From positions 87,716,932 through 87,780,931 of the forward strand of contig NC_062232.1 in NCBI RefSeq assembly GCF_902686445.1: a DNA stretch of 64,000 bases, in the 5' to 3' direction. A model generated the notes under the pieces. That model did no database searches, had not been told where the DNA came from, and was given only the letters and a program-made list of their open reading frames with translations. This DNA comes from Sciurus carolinensis. Taxonomy: Eukaryota; Chordata; Mammalia; Rodentia; Sciuridae. Within the stretch, counting starts at the first letter, position 1. Every line of letters starts with the position of its first letter. Shown here piece by piece: positions 23,972 through 37,160 of this stretch. Made by a program: the position numbers and the translations under genes.

Positions 23972-24636
23972 GAAACTCATAAAGGAAAAGCTTTTAATTC
24001 TAATTTTGAAGCATCTCTATAGTGTTGCCATTTTACAATTGGTATATCTAAATGTGATATTCTTAGAACCTGTGATATACACATTGAGTAACACAGATGG
24101 ATATTATGGGATGAGAAATAAAAGAGATAATAAACTTACAGCAGAGGGCTGGGACTATAGAGAAAGCAAGGCTATGTTTGTAAATGAATACTTGGCTGCC
24201 ACAGATGTGGGAAATCTTGCTTATGAGAGCAGGTGGCTAGATAAAGTCCACAGTGAATTTTTGACTCTTGTGCCAGAAACAGGGCTCAAATGGCAAGTAA
24301 AAATGTTTAAATATGCTGGATGGGAAGAGAAGTACCTCTAATAAGTTCTGATGACAGAATGATGCAGCTACACACTTGGTTTTCCATACGTTTAATTCAT
24401 GGTGAAGCCACGTGTGTTAAGAGAACAAAGACCTGGTAGAACATTGAAATCGGAATGGGTGGTAGATAATCCATCTCCCCGGATGCTTATTTCCTTGTGG
24501 AAGGAAAACATCTGATTTCAGAGTGACACTCTTGATATCTCTCCCAAGTCTTTCCTTCCTTGGGTTGGATGGGTGACTTTGGTGAGCTTAAAGAAAGAAA
24601 TTAAGTGAACCTGGATCAGACTTTTCTCCTCCTACT
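23972..24636. other. Nothing recognised
   Basis: Contains an isolated open frame (23931-24341) that begins in the TTTA repeat and has no domain or codon evidence. Confidence 0.3.
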
Positions 24637-24716
24637 TCCTTTCTGAGGATTAAACCCAGGACCTCACACATGGTAGGCAAGTACTCTACCACCCTGCTAC
24701 ACTCCCAATCTCAGCC
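24637..24716 (-). mobile_element. ID SINE, antisense
   Basis: Antisense tRNA-like body (GAGGATTAAACCCAGGACCT ... GGCAAGTACTCTACCA). The 3' half is diverged. Confidence 0.78.
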
Positions 24717-25374
24717 CACTCTTTTGTCTTTGGATCTTAATATCCAAAATGGGGATTTAATATTCCTTTCTCTATGCATGAGTTAAAATAAACCTGTCCT
24801 GTAGTGCTGAAAGATGATGAGGGCTGTGATTTTCTAGCAGTGTCACACCAGATAAGTAAATCTGTCTACTTCTGGAAAGAAAGTATTTGGAAGTAGTTTG
24901 GTTACATATTATCAGTGATTGAACTAATTTTTTTCCAATCTCTCTGCTACCCAATTCTCCATTTTCAGTTGGTTCTGATATAGGGAAAATAAAGAAATAC
25001 TTAACAAATTTGTTGTATTTATCCCATTAAGAATAAAAAATGTAGTTAAATCTCAAGGATTTTCCAGGAAGGTTTAATATAAATACAAATGATAAGCATA
25101 AGAAAAATGTGAGAAATAAGTTTTTGGGGCTATCCATTTCTGAAGCTTTGGGGAATATTTCAGAAAAAGTTTGAAATTTAAAAATGACTGTCCTTGACAC
25201 CAAGAGTATGTTGCTCTTTATGCATGATTTTCCTTGAAAGACTGTTGTCACTTCTGTTCTTTGGTAAGTAATATGGAACGAGGGCTGTGATATGAGACAT
25301 TTCTAATCCCAAAGCATATTTCAACAGCAACTGAATTAAGCTAAGTGTTTGTCAAGAATGAATGATAAATAAAA
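24717..25374. other. Nothing recognised
   Basis: AT-rich; only short frames. Confidence 0.3.
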
Positions 25375-25830
25375 TGTGTATGCATACACATATACACACA
25401 TAATGGAATAATATTCAGCCATAACAACAACCCTGTCATGACAGGATTTTTTTTTTTCGTGACAACACAGATGAACCTAAAGAACATTATGTTGGTTGAA
25501 AGAGAACCAGCACAAAAAGACAAACAACTACAAGATGTCACTCATATGTAGAATCTAAAAAGATTGATCTCATAGAAGTAGAGTTGAACAATAGTTACCA
25601 GAGGTTTGGGCGTTTAGAGGAGAGTGAGGGAGAAGGAGATGATGGTCAATGGTTATGTAATTATAATTATATAGTAGTCACATTATATTGTTATATTTTG
25701 GGTGGTAAAAGTGTTCTAAAATTGTAATGATCACTGTGAACAAAATAAAAACCATTGGATTATATACATTAAATGGGTAAATTGTATTATCTGTGAATTA
25801 TATCTCAATAAAGCCATTTTTAAAAAGTGA
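25375..25830 (+). mobile_element. Old L1 3' end, sense
   Basis: ORF2 terminus (TAATGGAATAATATTCAGCC) running into an L1M-type 3' UTR (GTAGAATCTAAAAAGATTGA, ATTATATCTCAATAAAGCC). Confidence 0.82.
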
Positions 25831-26849
25831 TTTTCTTTAATTTACTTAGCATTTCTTAAATTAGTGGTTTGGGGACATATATGGCAATTATTTTATATCT
25901 TGTTTTATATAAAGAGGCCTGTATATTGAAAACTTTCCATTTTATTTGGCACTTTAGCATACAAAGAAATATTATACTAAAGATGTTTAAAAATCTTCCT
26001 TTAAAATGGGGAATATGGGAGAAGTTATTGGCACAGAACTCTATACAATAAGAAAACATTTGCTTATTTGGATTGAAAGTCAAGCTGAGAAATATGTGAT
26101 CAAATTATTTAGCAGAGTAAAATGTTGTTTTTTTCAAAGAAAAGAAGAATTTTAGGTGGCACAATTCTGAGAAGCAGAATTCTTCCACCACATTATTGGG
26201 AGATTAATATGCACAGGTGCTGTTCAATGAATGAAGAATATTTTATACACTTTCACTTGCCAGTGCTTATATCATCTAATACCAGTCATGGTTATTAGTT
26301 TCTGGGTATGGCCAACACTGATATTTGTGTCTCTTAGGAAAAAAAATGGCATTAGTTTCTGGGTTATCAGTATATTTGTAAGGTAAAAATAGTAGTAGAA
26401 ATGTATGAGAGTGGGAATGTTAGTTCTGGTTCCAAATAATATAAAATAAGCACATTTCACTGATCTCTTCCACTGAATACAACCATAAAATTTGAACAAA
26501 TGCATGGAGTACCGATGTAAAGACTCTTAGATGTAAATAGCAGCAGACAAATTGGGAAAGAGCATTCAAATTTAAAGTATCACTGAACAGGCAGAGGTTT
26601 TAACATTTACTTCTTTTGGCATCCTCTGACTTGAGCAAAATTTATTCTGAAAACCAAATGTGATCCTTGTGGCACAGGAAGTGAAAGCTCCAAGGAAAGT
26701 CATCTAGTTCTATCTCAAAGAGTTGGAAATGACTTCCATTCTGAGAAAATACATTTATCTCCCTTTTTATTCTATTATTTGATACACAAGTTATATCATA
26801 TCTAAAATATTGTTAAAATGCACCATCAAATTAAATCTTAAACCTAAAG
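25831..26849. other. Nothing recognised
   Basis: AT-rich; overlapping short frames on both strands (25856-26083, 26272-26505) show no family resemblance. Confidence 0.3.
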
Positions 26850-27810
26850 CTATACAATATCTAGAAGAAAACATTAGAGAATATCTTTCTGACCAAGTTT
26901 TTTTAAGATGAGAAACCAAGAGTATGATTTATAACAGAACAAATAGATAAGGCAGACATTATCAAAATTAATTCTATCCTTCTCTAGAGACACTGTAAGA
27001 AAATAGACAAGCTAAGATTCATACCTCGATAGAAGTCATGCATCCAGAATATAATTTTCAAATGTTGGAACTCAATAAGAAAATAAACAACTTAAAATAA
27101 GGTAAGATCTAAAATGTTGATAATAATACAAAAATTACAGGGAAATATTTTTAGCCAACCTTTGTTAAATAGGATATACAGATGGCAATTTGGCATATAG
27201 AGTTGTCCAACACCATTAATTATTAAGAAAATTAAAAATTAAAACCACCATGAGTTAGCACCACACACATCAGAAAGGTTAAAATTTTTAAAAAATTAGC
27301 CATAGCAACTACAAAGTTGGAGGAACTTAAACTTTTATACACTGCTGGTGAGAATGTAAAATGGTATAGACACTTCAAAAAACAGCTTGACCATTTCTTA
27401 AAAAGTTGAACATACACCTACCACATGATATGTCATTATACTCCTAGATATTTACTAAAGAGAAATGAAAACATATGTCCATAGAAAGACTTGTAAACAA
27501 ATGTGCTTAATAATTTTATTCAAATCAGCTAAATACTATGAAGGTATACAACTCAAATGTCCAGTTAGAACTAAATGGACAAACTACAATATGTTTCATT
27601 AATAAATATAAATCAATCAACATGTGACAATATAGAGGAATCTCAACATGATTATTGTGACTGAAGGAAGCAAAACTCAAAAAGTGCATAATGTATGATT
27701 AAATTGATAAAATTCTAGGAAAATCAAAACCTATGGATCCTAGGAAACAAGACAAGGATTGCAGGTTATGGGAATAAGGAGGGGTTGCAAAGGAGAATGA
27801 GGAGCCTTTG
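26850..27810 (+). mobile_element. Old L1 ORF2 end and 3' region, sense
   Basis: A strongly diverged L1 (L1ME/L1M-like) recognisable by CTGCTGGTGAGAATGTAAAA and the usual C-terminal ORF2 order. No open frame. Confidence 0.75.
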
Positions 27811-28977
27811 TTTTACATAGGCCTTCAGTAGATTGGAGGAGGCCCACTCACACTGGGTCAGGAAATCTACTGGTCTTACCTCCATCATGAAGTAGGTGTC
27901 TAATTTCAATCTCGGGCACAGTAAATTCCTTCTTTGTCTATTGATTCAGTGACATGAGGAGTTGTAAGTGGTCAGTTGGCAGTCTTTATTCCTTTCAACT
28001 TTATTGAGATATATGTGACAAAACATACATAGATTTATGATGTACACCATAATGTTTTGATATATGTATATATTAGGAAGTGATTACTGAAATCAAATTA
28101 AGTAACATACCTGTCACCTACATAATTACCTTTTCTTTTCCTGGAGACTATTTAAAATCTGTTCTTAATAAACTTGAACTATGTAATACATTATTATTAA
28201 CTATGGTCACCATGCTGTACCTTAGATCTTCAGAACTTATTCTTGTTTAACTGAAATTTTCTATCCCTTGGCAAATATCTCCCCATTTCCCCCAAACTGA
28301 ACCCTGTTAACCACTAGTCAACTCTGTGTGTTTATGCTTGACTTCTACAGATTCTAAATATAAGCACAAATATGCAGTATTTGCCTTCCTAAAGTTGGTT
28401 TATTTCACTTATCACAATGTCATTTAGGTTTATGAATGTTGTCAGAAATCAGCATTTCCTTATTTTGAAGACTGAATAAAATTTATTATTTGTGTATGTG
28501 CATGTGTGCACATGTTATGTGTTTAATTTATGCATTCATCCATCAACAGATACTTAGATGATTTCCATTCTTGACTATTATGAATAAGGCTGCATGGAAC
28601 ATGGGAGTACATTACAGATAGTGATTTTATTTCCTTTGAGTATATCCCCAGAGATAGGATTTCTGGGATTGCTGGATCATATATATGGTAGTTCTATTTT
28701 TCACAATAGCTGTATAATTTACATTACCACCACAATGTTTTGATACTTTTGGTGTTTTGATACTACCCATCCTAATAGGTTTGAGGTAATATCTCATTAT
28801 GATTTCAATTTGCATTTCTTTAATGATTAGTGATGTGCACCTTTTCATACACCTGTTGGCCATTTCTATATATTCTTTGGAAAAATGTCTGCTCAGACTC
28901 TCTGCCCATTTTTAGTGGGACTGGGTATATATTTCATGGGGGGAGAGAATTTTGGATGTATTAAAACTGAATTATAA

Positions 28978-29185
28978 ACCAGGTGCAGTGGTGCATGCCT
29001 ATAGTCCCAACAGCTTGGGAGGTTGAGGCAGGAGGATTGAGTTCAAAGCTAGCCTCAACAGCTTAACAAGACACTAAGTAACTCAGTAAGACTCTGTCTC
29101 TAAATAAAATATAAAAAAGATTTGGGGATGTTGCTCAGTGGTTAGGTGTCCCTGGGTTCAATCACTGGTACCAAAAAAAAAAAAC
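28978..29185 (+). mobile_element. B1-ID composite SINE
   Basis: Both halves are clear; perfect 10-base duplication CTGAATTATA at 28968-28977 and 29186-29195. Confidence 0.92.
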
Positions 29186-29384
29186 CTGAATTATATAATT
29201 TCCTTATATATTTGGGGTATTAACCTCTTATTAGATATGTGGTTTACAAGTGCTTTGTCTAAATCCATAAACTTTCTTTTCATTTTGTTCTCTCCTTTGC
29301 TATGCAGAAGTCTGATGTAGTCCCACTTGCTATTTTTGCATTGATCGACTATGGTTTTAGTGTCATATTAAAAATAAGTCATTG

Positions 29385-29463
29385 GAAGCTGGGGTGTGGT
29401 TCAGTTCTAGAGTGCTTACGCAGCATGCATGAGACCTGGATTTGATGCCTAGCACCCCACATA

Positions 29464-29496
<33 letters not shown>

Positions 29497-29517
29497 CAGA
29501 GAGACAGAGAGAAAGAG
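29385..29517 (+). mobile_element. ID SINE with a (GA)n tail
   Basis: tRNA-like body GGGGTGTGGTTCAGTTCTAG ... CCTAGCACCCCAC, then a GA/GACA simple repeat (29463-29517) in place of the A tail. Short duplication around TCATTG. Confidence 0.85.
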
Positions 29518-29764
29518 AATCATTGCCAAGATCCAAGATCAATGTCATGAAGGTTTTCTACTAGGATTTTATATTTCAGGTATTATGTTCAAGTTCATTT
29601 TGCATTGATTTTTGTGTCTGGTGTAAAGTAAGGATCATGTGTGTGTGTGTGAACACATTTTTTTCTACCATGTAGATATCCGGATTTCCTCAGCACCATT
29701 TATCAATGAGATTATCATTTCCCCATTGTGTGTTCCTAATTCCCTTGTCAAAGATTATTTGATC

Positions 29765-29942
29765 AAGCAGGATTGGTGCCACACACATTATAATCCACAG
29801 CAGCTTGGGAAGTTGATGCAGGAGGATCCCAAGTTTGAGGCCAGCCCAGGCAACTAAGCAAGACCATGTCTCAAAATAAATACAAAGTCTGAGGATATAG
29901 CACAGTGTTAGAGCACCCCTGTACTCAATCCCCAGTACCCCA

Positions 29943-29981
<39 letters not shown>

Positions 29982-29991
29982 ACACACACAC
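29765..29991 (+). mobile_element. B1-ID composite SINE with a (CA)n tail
   Basis: The body (29765-29940) is degenerate but complete and ends in a CA microsatellite (29941-29992). Target duplication AAAGATTATTTGATC / AAATGATTATTTGACC at 29750-29764 and 29992-30006. Confidence 0.88.
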
Positions 29992-30176
29992 AAATGATTA
30001 TTTGACCATATATGCGTGAGTTTATTTCTAGATCTATCTTTATCCATTGGTCTACATGTCCATATTTTTATTCCTGTACCATACTGTTTTAACTACTATA
30101 GCTTTGTAATCTTATTTGACATCATGAAGTATGATGCCTCCTGCTTTGTAATTCTGGCTCAAGATTGCTTTAATTA

Positions 30177-30302
30177 GCTGGACATGGTGGTGCATGCCTG
30201 TAATCCCAGTGACTTGAGAGGCTGAGGCAAAAGGATAACAAGTTCAAGACTGACAACTTAGTTAGATCCTGTATCAAAATTTTAAAAAATATAAAAATAA
30301 AA
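30177..30302 (+). mobile_element. B1-like SINE monomer
   Basis: Only the 7SL-derived half is present (GGACATGGTGGTGCATGCCT), ending in an A-rich tail. Duplication of AAGATT.CTTTA around 30162 and 30303. Confidence 0.85.
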
Positions 30303-31054
30303 AAGATTTCTTTATTCTGTTTCTTTTGTGGTTTCATATGAATTATGGGTATCATTTCTTTCTGTATCTTTGAAAAGCACCATTGGAATTTTGATAAGAT
30401 TTATATTGAATTTTTAGATCACTTTGGATACTATGGACATTTTGATAATACTGATTCATCCAATGAACATGAGCCATATTTCCATTTATTTTTGCCTTCT
30501 TAATTTCTTTTGTTAATGTTTTATAGTTTTTAGTGTATAAGCTTTCACTTCCTTAGTGAAACTTACTCCTATCTTATTGGTTTTTACACTTTTATAAATG
30601 GGAATGTTTTCTTAGTTCATATCTTGAACAGTTTGTTGTTAGTGTACTGAAATGCAACTCGATTTTGTATATTGGTTTTGAATTCTTCATTTACATTCAA
30701 TTTGTTTATTAGGTCTAATATGTTTATTTTGTGGAGTCATTAGGGTTTTATGAATATAAAATCATGTCAGAATGAACAGAAACAATTTTAGTTCTTCCTT
30801 TCTGACTTAAATACCTTCTATTTCTTTTCCTTGCCTAATTGCTCTGGCTCTGACTTCCAGTGCTACTTTGAAAAGAAGTAGCAAAAGTGGGCGCACTTAT
30901 CTTGTTCCTGATCTCAGAGGAAAAGCATTCAATTTTTCACCATTGAAGAAATTACCATATTAGAAAATTTCTTACATGACCTTTATTATGTTTGATTAAA
31001 TTTCTTCTTTATCTAATTTGTAAAAACTTTTTTCTTTGACTTTTCCTTTAATTT

Positions 31055-31205
31055 ATTTTTTTATTTTTTATTTCTTCTAATTAGTTATACATGACAGTAG
31101 AATACATTTATGCATTTTGATAAATCATACATAAATGGAGTTTAATTTCTCATTTTTCTGGTTGTATATTTTCAGGATCACATCAGTCATGCATTCATGT
31201 GAGGA
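31055..31205 (-). mobile_element. Short 5'-truncated L1 3' end (rodent subfamily), antisense
   Basis: Matches the antisense 3' terminus seen at 48.64 kb (CTAATTAGTTATACATGACA). Only about 150 bases are present. It lies inside the older L1. Confidence 0.7.
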
Positions 31206-31371
31206 TATTGAACTTTTCAAATGCTTTTTAGAGTTTTTTTTCCTTTCATTCTATCATTGTTGAATATCACTTATTGATTTACATATATTGATCTTCCTTA
31301 ATATCCTAAGGATATATCTTACATAATCATAATGTATGATCCTTTAGTGTTTTATTGAATTTCATTTGCTA

Positions 31372-31460
31372 GTGTTTTTTTTTTTTCAGTACTAGGGATT
31401 AAACCCAGGGCCTTGTATACACTAGGCAAACACTTTACCACTAAGCTATATCCCCAGCCC
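31372..31460 (-). mobile_element. ID SINE, antisense
   Basis: T-run, then the antisense ID body (TACTAGGGATTAAACCCAGG ... CTAAGCTATATCCCCAGC). Perfect duplication CATTTGCTA at 31363 and 31461. Confidence 0.92.
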
Positions 31461-31946
31461 CATTTGCTAAAATTTTATTGATGATTTTTGTGTCTGTGTT
31501 AATAAGGGATATTAATCTGAAAATTGCTTTTCTTCTGTTGTCCTTTTTTGGTTTTGGTGTCAGGATAACTCTGACATTGTAAAAATAAGTTTGAAAGTAC
31601 TTCCTCCTATTACATTTTTTAGAGTGTTTGAAGAGTCTTGTATCAATTCTTCCTTAAATATTTGGTAGATTTTACAAGTTTATGACCTGGGGTTTTCTTG
31701 GGTGAGAAATTTTTAATTATTGACTCGATGTCCTTATTCACTATTAGTCTGTTTATTTTCTCTATTTTTTCATGATGTATTCTTAGTAGGTTGTATGTTT
31801 CTGGAAATTTACCTGTCTGTTTTAGGTTATTCAATTTATTGGCAAAAAATTTATTATAGCAGTCTCTTATGATCCTTTGAATTTCTGTGGTTTCAGTTGT
31901 AATGTGTCTTTTGTTTCTAATTATATTTATTTTGAGTCATATTTCT

Positions 31947-32165
31947 TGTCATGGATTAGATGTGAGATATCTCTCCAAAGCTCCTGTGTTTCAGAAGGAA
32001 TATTCAGAGATGAAATGATTTAACTGGGAGACCAGTAACCCAATCAATCCATCCTAGTTTGAATGGACTGGATGGTAGCTGTAGACAGGTGAAGTGTGGT
32101 TGGAGGAGCAGACACACTGAGGCATACCCTGAAAGGGTTGCTCTCCATATAGTATCTCTCCCCGC

Positions 32166-32215
<50 letters not shown>

Positions 32216-32436
32216 TCTGGCTCTCTCTTTCTGTGTGTGTGTTTCCTTGTTGCCATGAGGGGAGCAACTTCCCTCCATGATATGCTGACTCAATTTGGGC
32301 CCAGAGTAATGCAGTAATGTAGTCAGCCATTTATAGACTGTGACCTCAGATACCATGAGTCCCAAATAAACTTTTCCTCCTCTAAGTTGTTCTTATCAGG
32401 TATTATGGTTCCAGTAACAAAAAGCTAACTGCAACA
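31947..32436 (+). mobile_element. MaLR-type LTR containing a (CT)n tract
   Basis: TG...CA borders and a perfect 5-base duplication TTTCT (31942-31946, 32437-32441). Same family as 14964-15403 and 48093-48523. An AATAAA near 32365 sits in the expected LTR position. A CT microsatellite (about 32169-32213) lies in the middle. Confidence 0.87.
32169..32213. repeat. (TC)n microsatellite
   Basis: About 22 TC units inside the LTR. It generates spurious repetitive frames on both strands. Confidence 0.95.
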
Positions 32437-33330
32437 TTTCTTTTTTTCTTAATTCATCTAACTAAATTTTGCCAATTTTATCTTTTCACAAACCAACTCT
32501 TAGATTCATCTTTTCTTTTTTTAGACTCTATTTTGTTTATTTCTACTATAATATTTATATTTCCTTCCATCTATTACATTTGGGATAATTTTGTTCTTTT
32601 TTTATTTGTTTTTCTTCTTGAAATGTAAGGTTAGATTGTTTATTTGAGCTCTTTATGTTCTTTTGTTCATACAGGCATTTATTTTAAACATCTTTTTAAA
32701 ACTGTTTTTGCTATATCTCATAAGTTTCAATATGTTATGTTTCTTCTTTAATGACTGCCAAGATATGTTCTAATTTTCTCTTTTTTTTCTTTAATTCATT
32801 AGTTGTTCAAGAATATGTTGTTTAATTTGCACACATTTGTGAATTTTCTAGTTTTCCTCCATTATTGATTTCTGGTTTCATAGCACTCTGATAAGAAAAG
32901 ATGGTTGATATGATTTCATTCTTCTTAAATTTTTTGAGATTTTGTGACTAAAATATGATTGATATTAGAGATCATTCTGCGTATGCTTTAGAAGAATATA
33001 TTTTCAGCCACTGATGAATGGAATATGTTTTATATCTCTGTCAGGCCCATTTTTTTCAAAATTTCTGTTCAAGTACAATGTTTCCTTATTGATTTTCTGT
33101 CAGAAAGATCTATTATTTTTTGATAGTGAAGAATTGAAGCCCTGCTGTTATTGTATTGATATCTATTTTCCCCTTTAGATCTGTCAATATTTACTTTCTA
33201 TATTTAGATTTCTGATATTAGGTGCATGTATGCTTATATTTATTATATCCTCTTGATAATTTGAACACTTTATCCTTATATAATGACCTTTGTCTTTTAT
33301 TACAATTTGGGGCTGCAATCTTAACTTTCA

Positions 33331-34769
33331 TTCCAGTGGAATCATTGTTGTATCTCTTGGTGGAAGTCATTCCTCCATTTGGAGCTAAGTTGTTTAGGCC
33401 AGTAGAGCATAAGAATACAGGAAAAAGAAGCAAAAATTTTGCTAGTGAGTTATTAGTGGTAACAGTGAATGATGTCAAATTACATTTCCACCCTCTGATT
33501 CCTGGATATTTGAACCCTGGTTGTGTGACAAAGAGCATCATATATTGTATACTGATTCAGAGCATACACTGCCATCTGCAGAAACATTCCACAGTCCTGC
33601 ATGGTATTACTACCTAGCTCACACTGCAACTGAATCTTCAAAAGGTCATTCCACTATTCTGTCAATCCAGAGACTTCCAGGTGGTGGAACATATGCTCAT
33701 TTCTTTTCTTCTTTTGCTTTGAAGACAGGTGCTTGATAAGAAGCAATTTTATGAGGAATGTCATGATGGTGGATAAGGAATTCTATAAGTCCATGGATGA
33801 TAATTTTGGCAGAAGCACTTCTTGCAAGGAGGGCAAATTACATATCTAGATTAAGTGTCCATTCCAATAAGAATATCATAATGGAAGCAGTCTGTAATCA
33901 ACTTACCACCAGGTAGTTGACTGATCACTTCAGGGAACGGAGCCATACCAAGGACACAGTGTTGGTCATTAATATTGACAGATTAGGTATGCAGCAGTGA
34001 CTGTAGCTAAGTCAACCTTGGAGAATGGAAGTCCATGTTCCTGAACCCAAGCATAACCTCCCTCCTTGCTACCACAGCCATTTGATTCATGAACCTTTTG
34101 TGCAATGACAGGTTTGACTGGGGAAAAAGTCTGACTGGTATCCCCATAATAGGTCATGCTACTGAGATGATTATTAAAATTTTCCTCTCCTGAGACCTGC
34201 TTTGGTGAGCATTCACATGGGACATAAATGTCCTCATGGAGTTTTTTGTTGTTTTGTTTTGATTTTTGAATTTATGTTTTCTATCCAGGGAGTTCTATGC
34301 ACATACTTGTTCTCTAAATGTTCTTGTCATCAATTTTCCAATTTTATTAATCCCAAGTATCTGACCATCCAATCAAGACATTCGCCACAGTGCATGAATT
34401 GGTATATAATTACATTTCTGACCATTTTTCTTTCCAAGCAAAGTGAACAACCAGGTACACTAATCAAAATTCTGTCCACCTGGAGGATTTCCCTTTACCA
34501 CTATCTTTAAGTGATGTCCCAGAAAAGGGCTTTATTTCTATAGCTATTCACATTTGGGTAGTGCCTGCATAATATAAAGAACCATCTGTGAATTAGGCTC
34601 AAGTCTTCTTCTGCCAACTGATTGTAGGGAACTCCACATGAGGCCAAATGTATAGCCTGGGAGAAAGAAGTCAGTGAAGCCAGAGTAGTGATGAAGTCAC
34701 CATGGGCATTTGAACCACTGCTTCATATAACTTACAAGTGCATTTATGGCCTTGTGTCAAGCACAATCA

Positions 34770-34813
<44 letters not shown>

Positions 34814-37160
34814 TACACACATGCAAACCATTTCATGATGAATTACTGCTCTATGTAGACCAGCTTTACCTGCTTCATGGGTCAGATAATGTGGTATATG
34901 AAGGATAGCTCAGGCTTCATGGTAATTTTGTGACCCATGTTTAAGCATTCAGTCACTACTATGGTCCATGATCAGGTCAAGAACAATTTCTAAAAAAAAA
35001 AAAAAAGAGTAGCTATCCGTGAAGGATGGCAGGGCTTCACTCCAAAATTCTGAAGCCCTGTGTTCCAATTCACATATAGAGGATTGCCAAAGGCTCCAAA
35101 CAGTATCCTTATCTTCCATTGACACTTGAATAACTATTATCTGCTGGATTATATGGCCCCAAGAGCAGAGTAGCTTGCACAGCAACTTGGACCTCCTTCA
35201 TAAGACTTCTATTGTTTCGGTCACATTCAAAACAAGTACCATTTCAGGTCGCTTGATAAGTGGACCAGAATAACACATTCAAACAAGAAATATGTTGCCT
35301 CTAAAATTCAGTGGGACTAGTAGGTATTATGACTCCTTTTTCATTGTAGAAGGATGTCAGATGCAATAATTATCCTTCACTTTAGAAAGACAGTTTGATA
35401 TTTTCCATACCATTAGAAATTCCACTGAGTCAAAGGTTCCTGAATTTTTTTCAGTTATATTTCCTACCTTCTGATGTGCAAATTTTTAGAATAAATCTAA
35501 AATTGTAGCTACTGCCTGCTGCAATCAGTATAAGATCATCAATATAATCAACTTGAGTGATATCTTGTCGAAGAGAAAGTTCCCCATGAACTAAATTAGG
35601 CGTAGGGTTGAAGAGCTGATATATTTCTGAGATTGCATAGTGAAGTTGTACTCCCAGTTAAAAGTAAATTTCTTCTGGTGTTCCTTACTAATAGTTATTA
35701 AGAAATATCATCTATCAGATCAGTTTAAACTAGGTACCAAGATGTCTTAATTTGCTCAAGCAATGAAACCAGATCTGTACAGCAGCTGTGATTAGAATTA
35801 CCACCTGATTAATTTTAAAATTATTCACTGTTATTCTCCAAAGATCCATCTGTCTTCTGTATAGGTCAAATAGGAGAGTTGAATGAGGATGTGGTAGAAA
35901 TCACTACCCTTTCATCGTTCAAGTTCTTGATGGTGGCACTGATCTCTGTGATCTCTCTAGAAGTATAGTATTGCTTTTGGTTTATTTGTCTAGATAGAGG
36001 AAGTTCTACTGACTTCATCTGGACTGTCCTACCACTATAACCCTCAATACACAGGTCAGGGAAGCATTGTGGAGATTATGACTAATTTTGAGTATGTCTA
36101 TTCCAATTATGCATTCTGAAACTGGAGAAATAGCCACACAATGAGTTTGGGAAATGAAGCTAAAACTCCATTGATCATCTGACGTTCCTACGTTCCTACT
36201 GTGATTGATGGAACACAGTGATATTGTCACCTGCCACCCTTGGATCCAATTATTTCCACTGCATTTAGGTTTCTTAATTCAGTTACCATAGTACCCCCTG
36301 TAAGTTCCTTCCAATAAATAAGAACAATCGCAGAACTCTTCAGAGAATACCGGGACTCCCCTAGAAGTTGATTTCTCAGAGTAATGGTGACAGATATGTT
36401 TTGTGGACCCTTCCAGTGTGTGTGAGTAGGTCTTAAATAATAAACCACTAAAGTTCCAATCTCCCTAACCTTTGAACCCACTTGTCTACATTAAACAAAG
36501 GCAAATCTGGCATTTCTATTTCACTCACTGTAGACCACATTTTGGCCCATGTTTCATCCAACCAAATTAAAGTGTTAGAGCCCTTCCTAAATCCCAAAGC
36601 TGTAGCATTAAATGCAGAATCTCTAGTTTTGAGGCTGTGTCAATAAATTCAGACTGGTACAATTTTATGTTCCTTCCACCATTATCCTACACCCTCCATA
36701 TCCATTCCCATACATGTTCCTCAGATTTCTATACATATAAATTATAAAATGCAAGTAGTTCTTTTAGAGTGCAGTGCTTAGGTCACAATTTGTACCTCCC
36801 TTCTAGAGGTCTTCTGGACTTGGGTCTTCTTATGGATCTAGAAGCAAAGAGGGATGTTCAAGATGAATCATGATGAGAATCAGCATTATCTTGCATGGTA
36901 ATAGTCTCAAGAGAAGTCATTACAATTTCCTCAGGTGGTGAGGGTCAATCCTCTTGGATTGAGATAGGATATAAAGGCCACCACTGCTAGAGATAGAGAC
37001 CTCTACTAATGGCGAGGAAGACTCATCAGAATTCTGGGAATCTATGTCACCAGTTTCATCAGTATCTTTACACACATCCCCATTTCCACTTAGAGGATCC
37101 CATTCTTTTCTAATCCATGTTATTATTTTAACAGTAGACACCCTGAGTCATTATAATTTA
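33331..37160 (-). mobile_element. ERV-L-like (class III) gag-pol relic, antisense
   Basis: Read on the minus strand, the order from high to low coordinates is gag/protease-like, reverse transcriptase, then integrase. The RT active-site motif (YIDDL) is visible at 35531-35545 and the integrase-region pattern at 33.95-34.15 kb. Stops and frameshifts are frequent; no frame exceeds about 130 codons. No LTR pair is recognised at either side. A TC/AC microsatellite lies inside. It is described only as a broken fossil. Confidence 0.65.
34768..34820. repeat. (TC)n(AC)n microsatellite
   Basis: A TC run passing directly into an AC run, inside the retroviral relic. Confidence 0.93.

Larger units (their letters stand above)
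27975..33330 (-). mobile_element. Long old L1 (L1M), antisense, with many nested insertions
   Basis: The 3' UTR is at the low-coordinate end (AACTTTATTGAGATATATGT). ORF2 follows in antisense up to the endonuclease region near 33.2 kb. A 63-codon minus frame at 31643-31834 preserves part of the RT domain. Five SINEs, a small L1 tail (31055-31205) and a MaLR LTR (31947-32436) lie inside it and add about 1.3 kb. It is inactive, with stops throughout. Confidence 0.85.

Noticed and set aside
29690..29989. Cys-Val-rich 99-codon minus frame
   Set aside because: Translation of a (CA)n SINE tail and the antisense SINE.
32044..32365. Repetitive charged/Ser-Leu frames
   Set aside because: Translations of a (TC)n microsatellite in a MaLR LTR.
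33222..33617. 131-codon plus-strand frame
   Set aside because: It spans the L1/retroviral relic boundary on the wrong strand for both and shows no domain.
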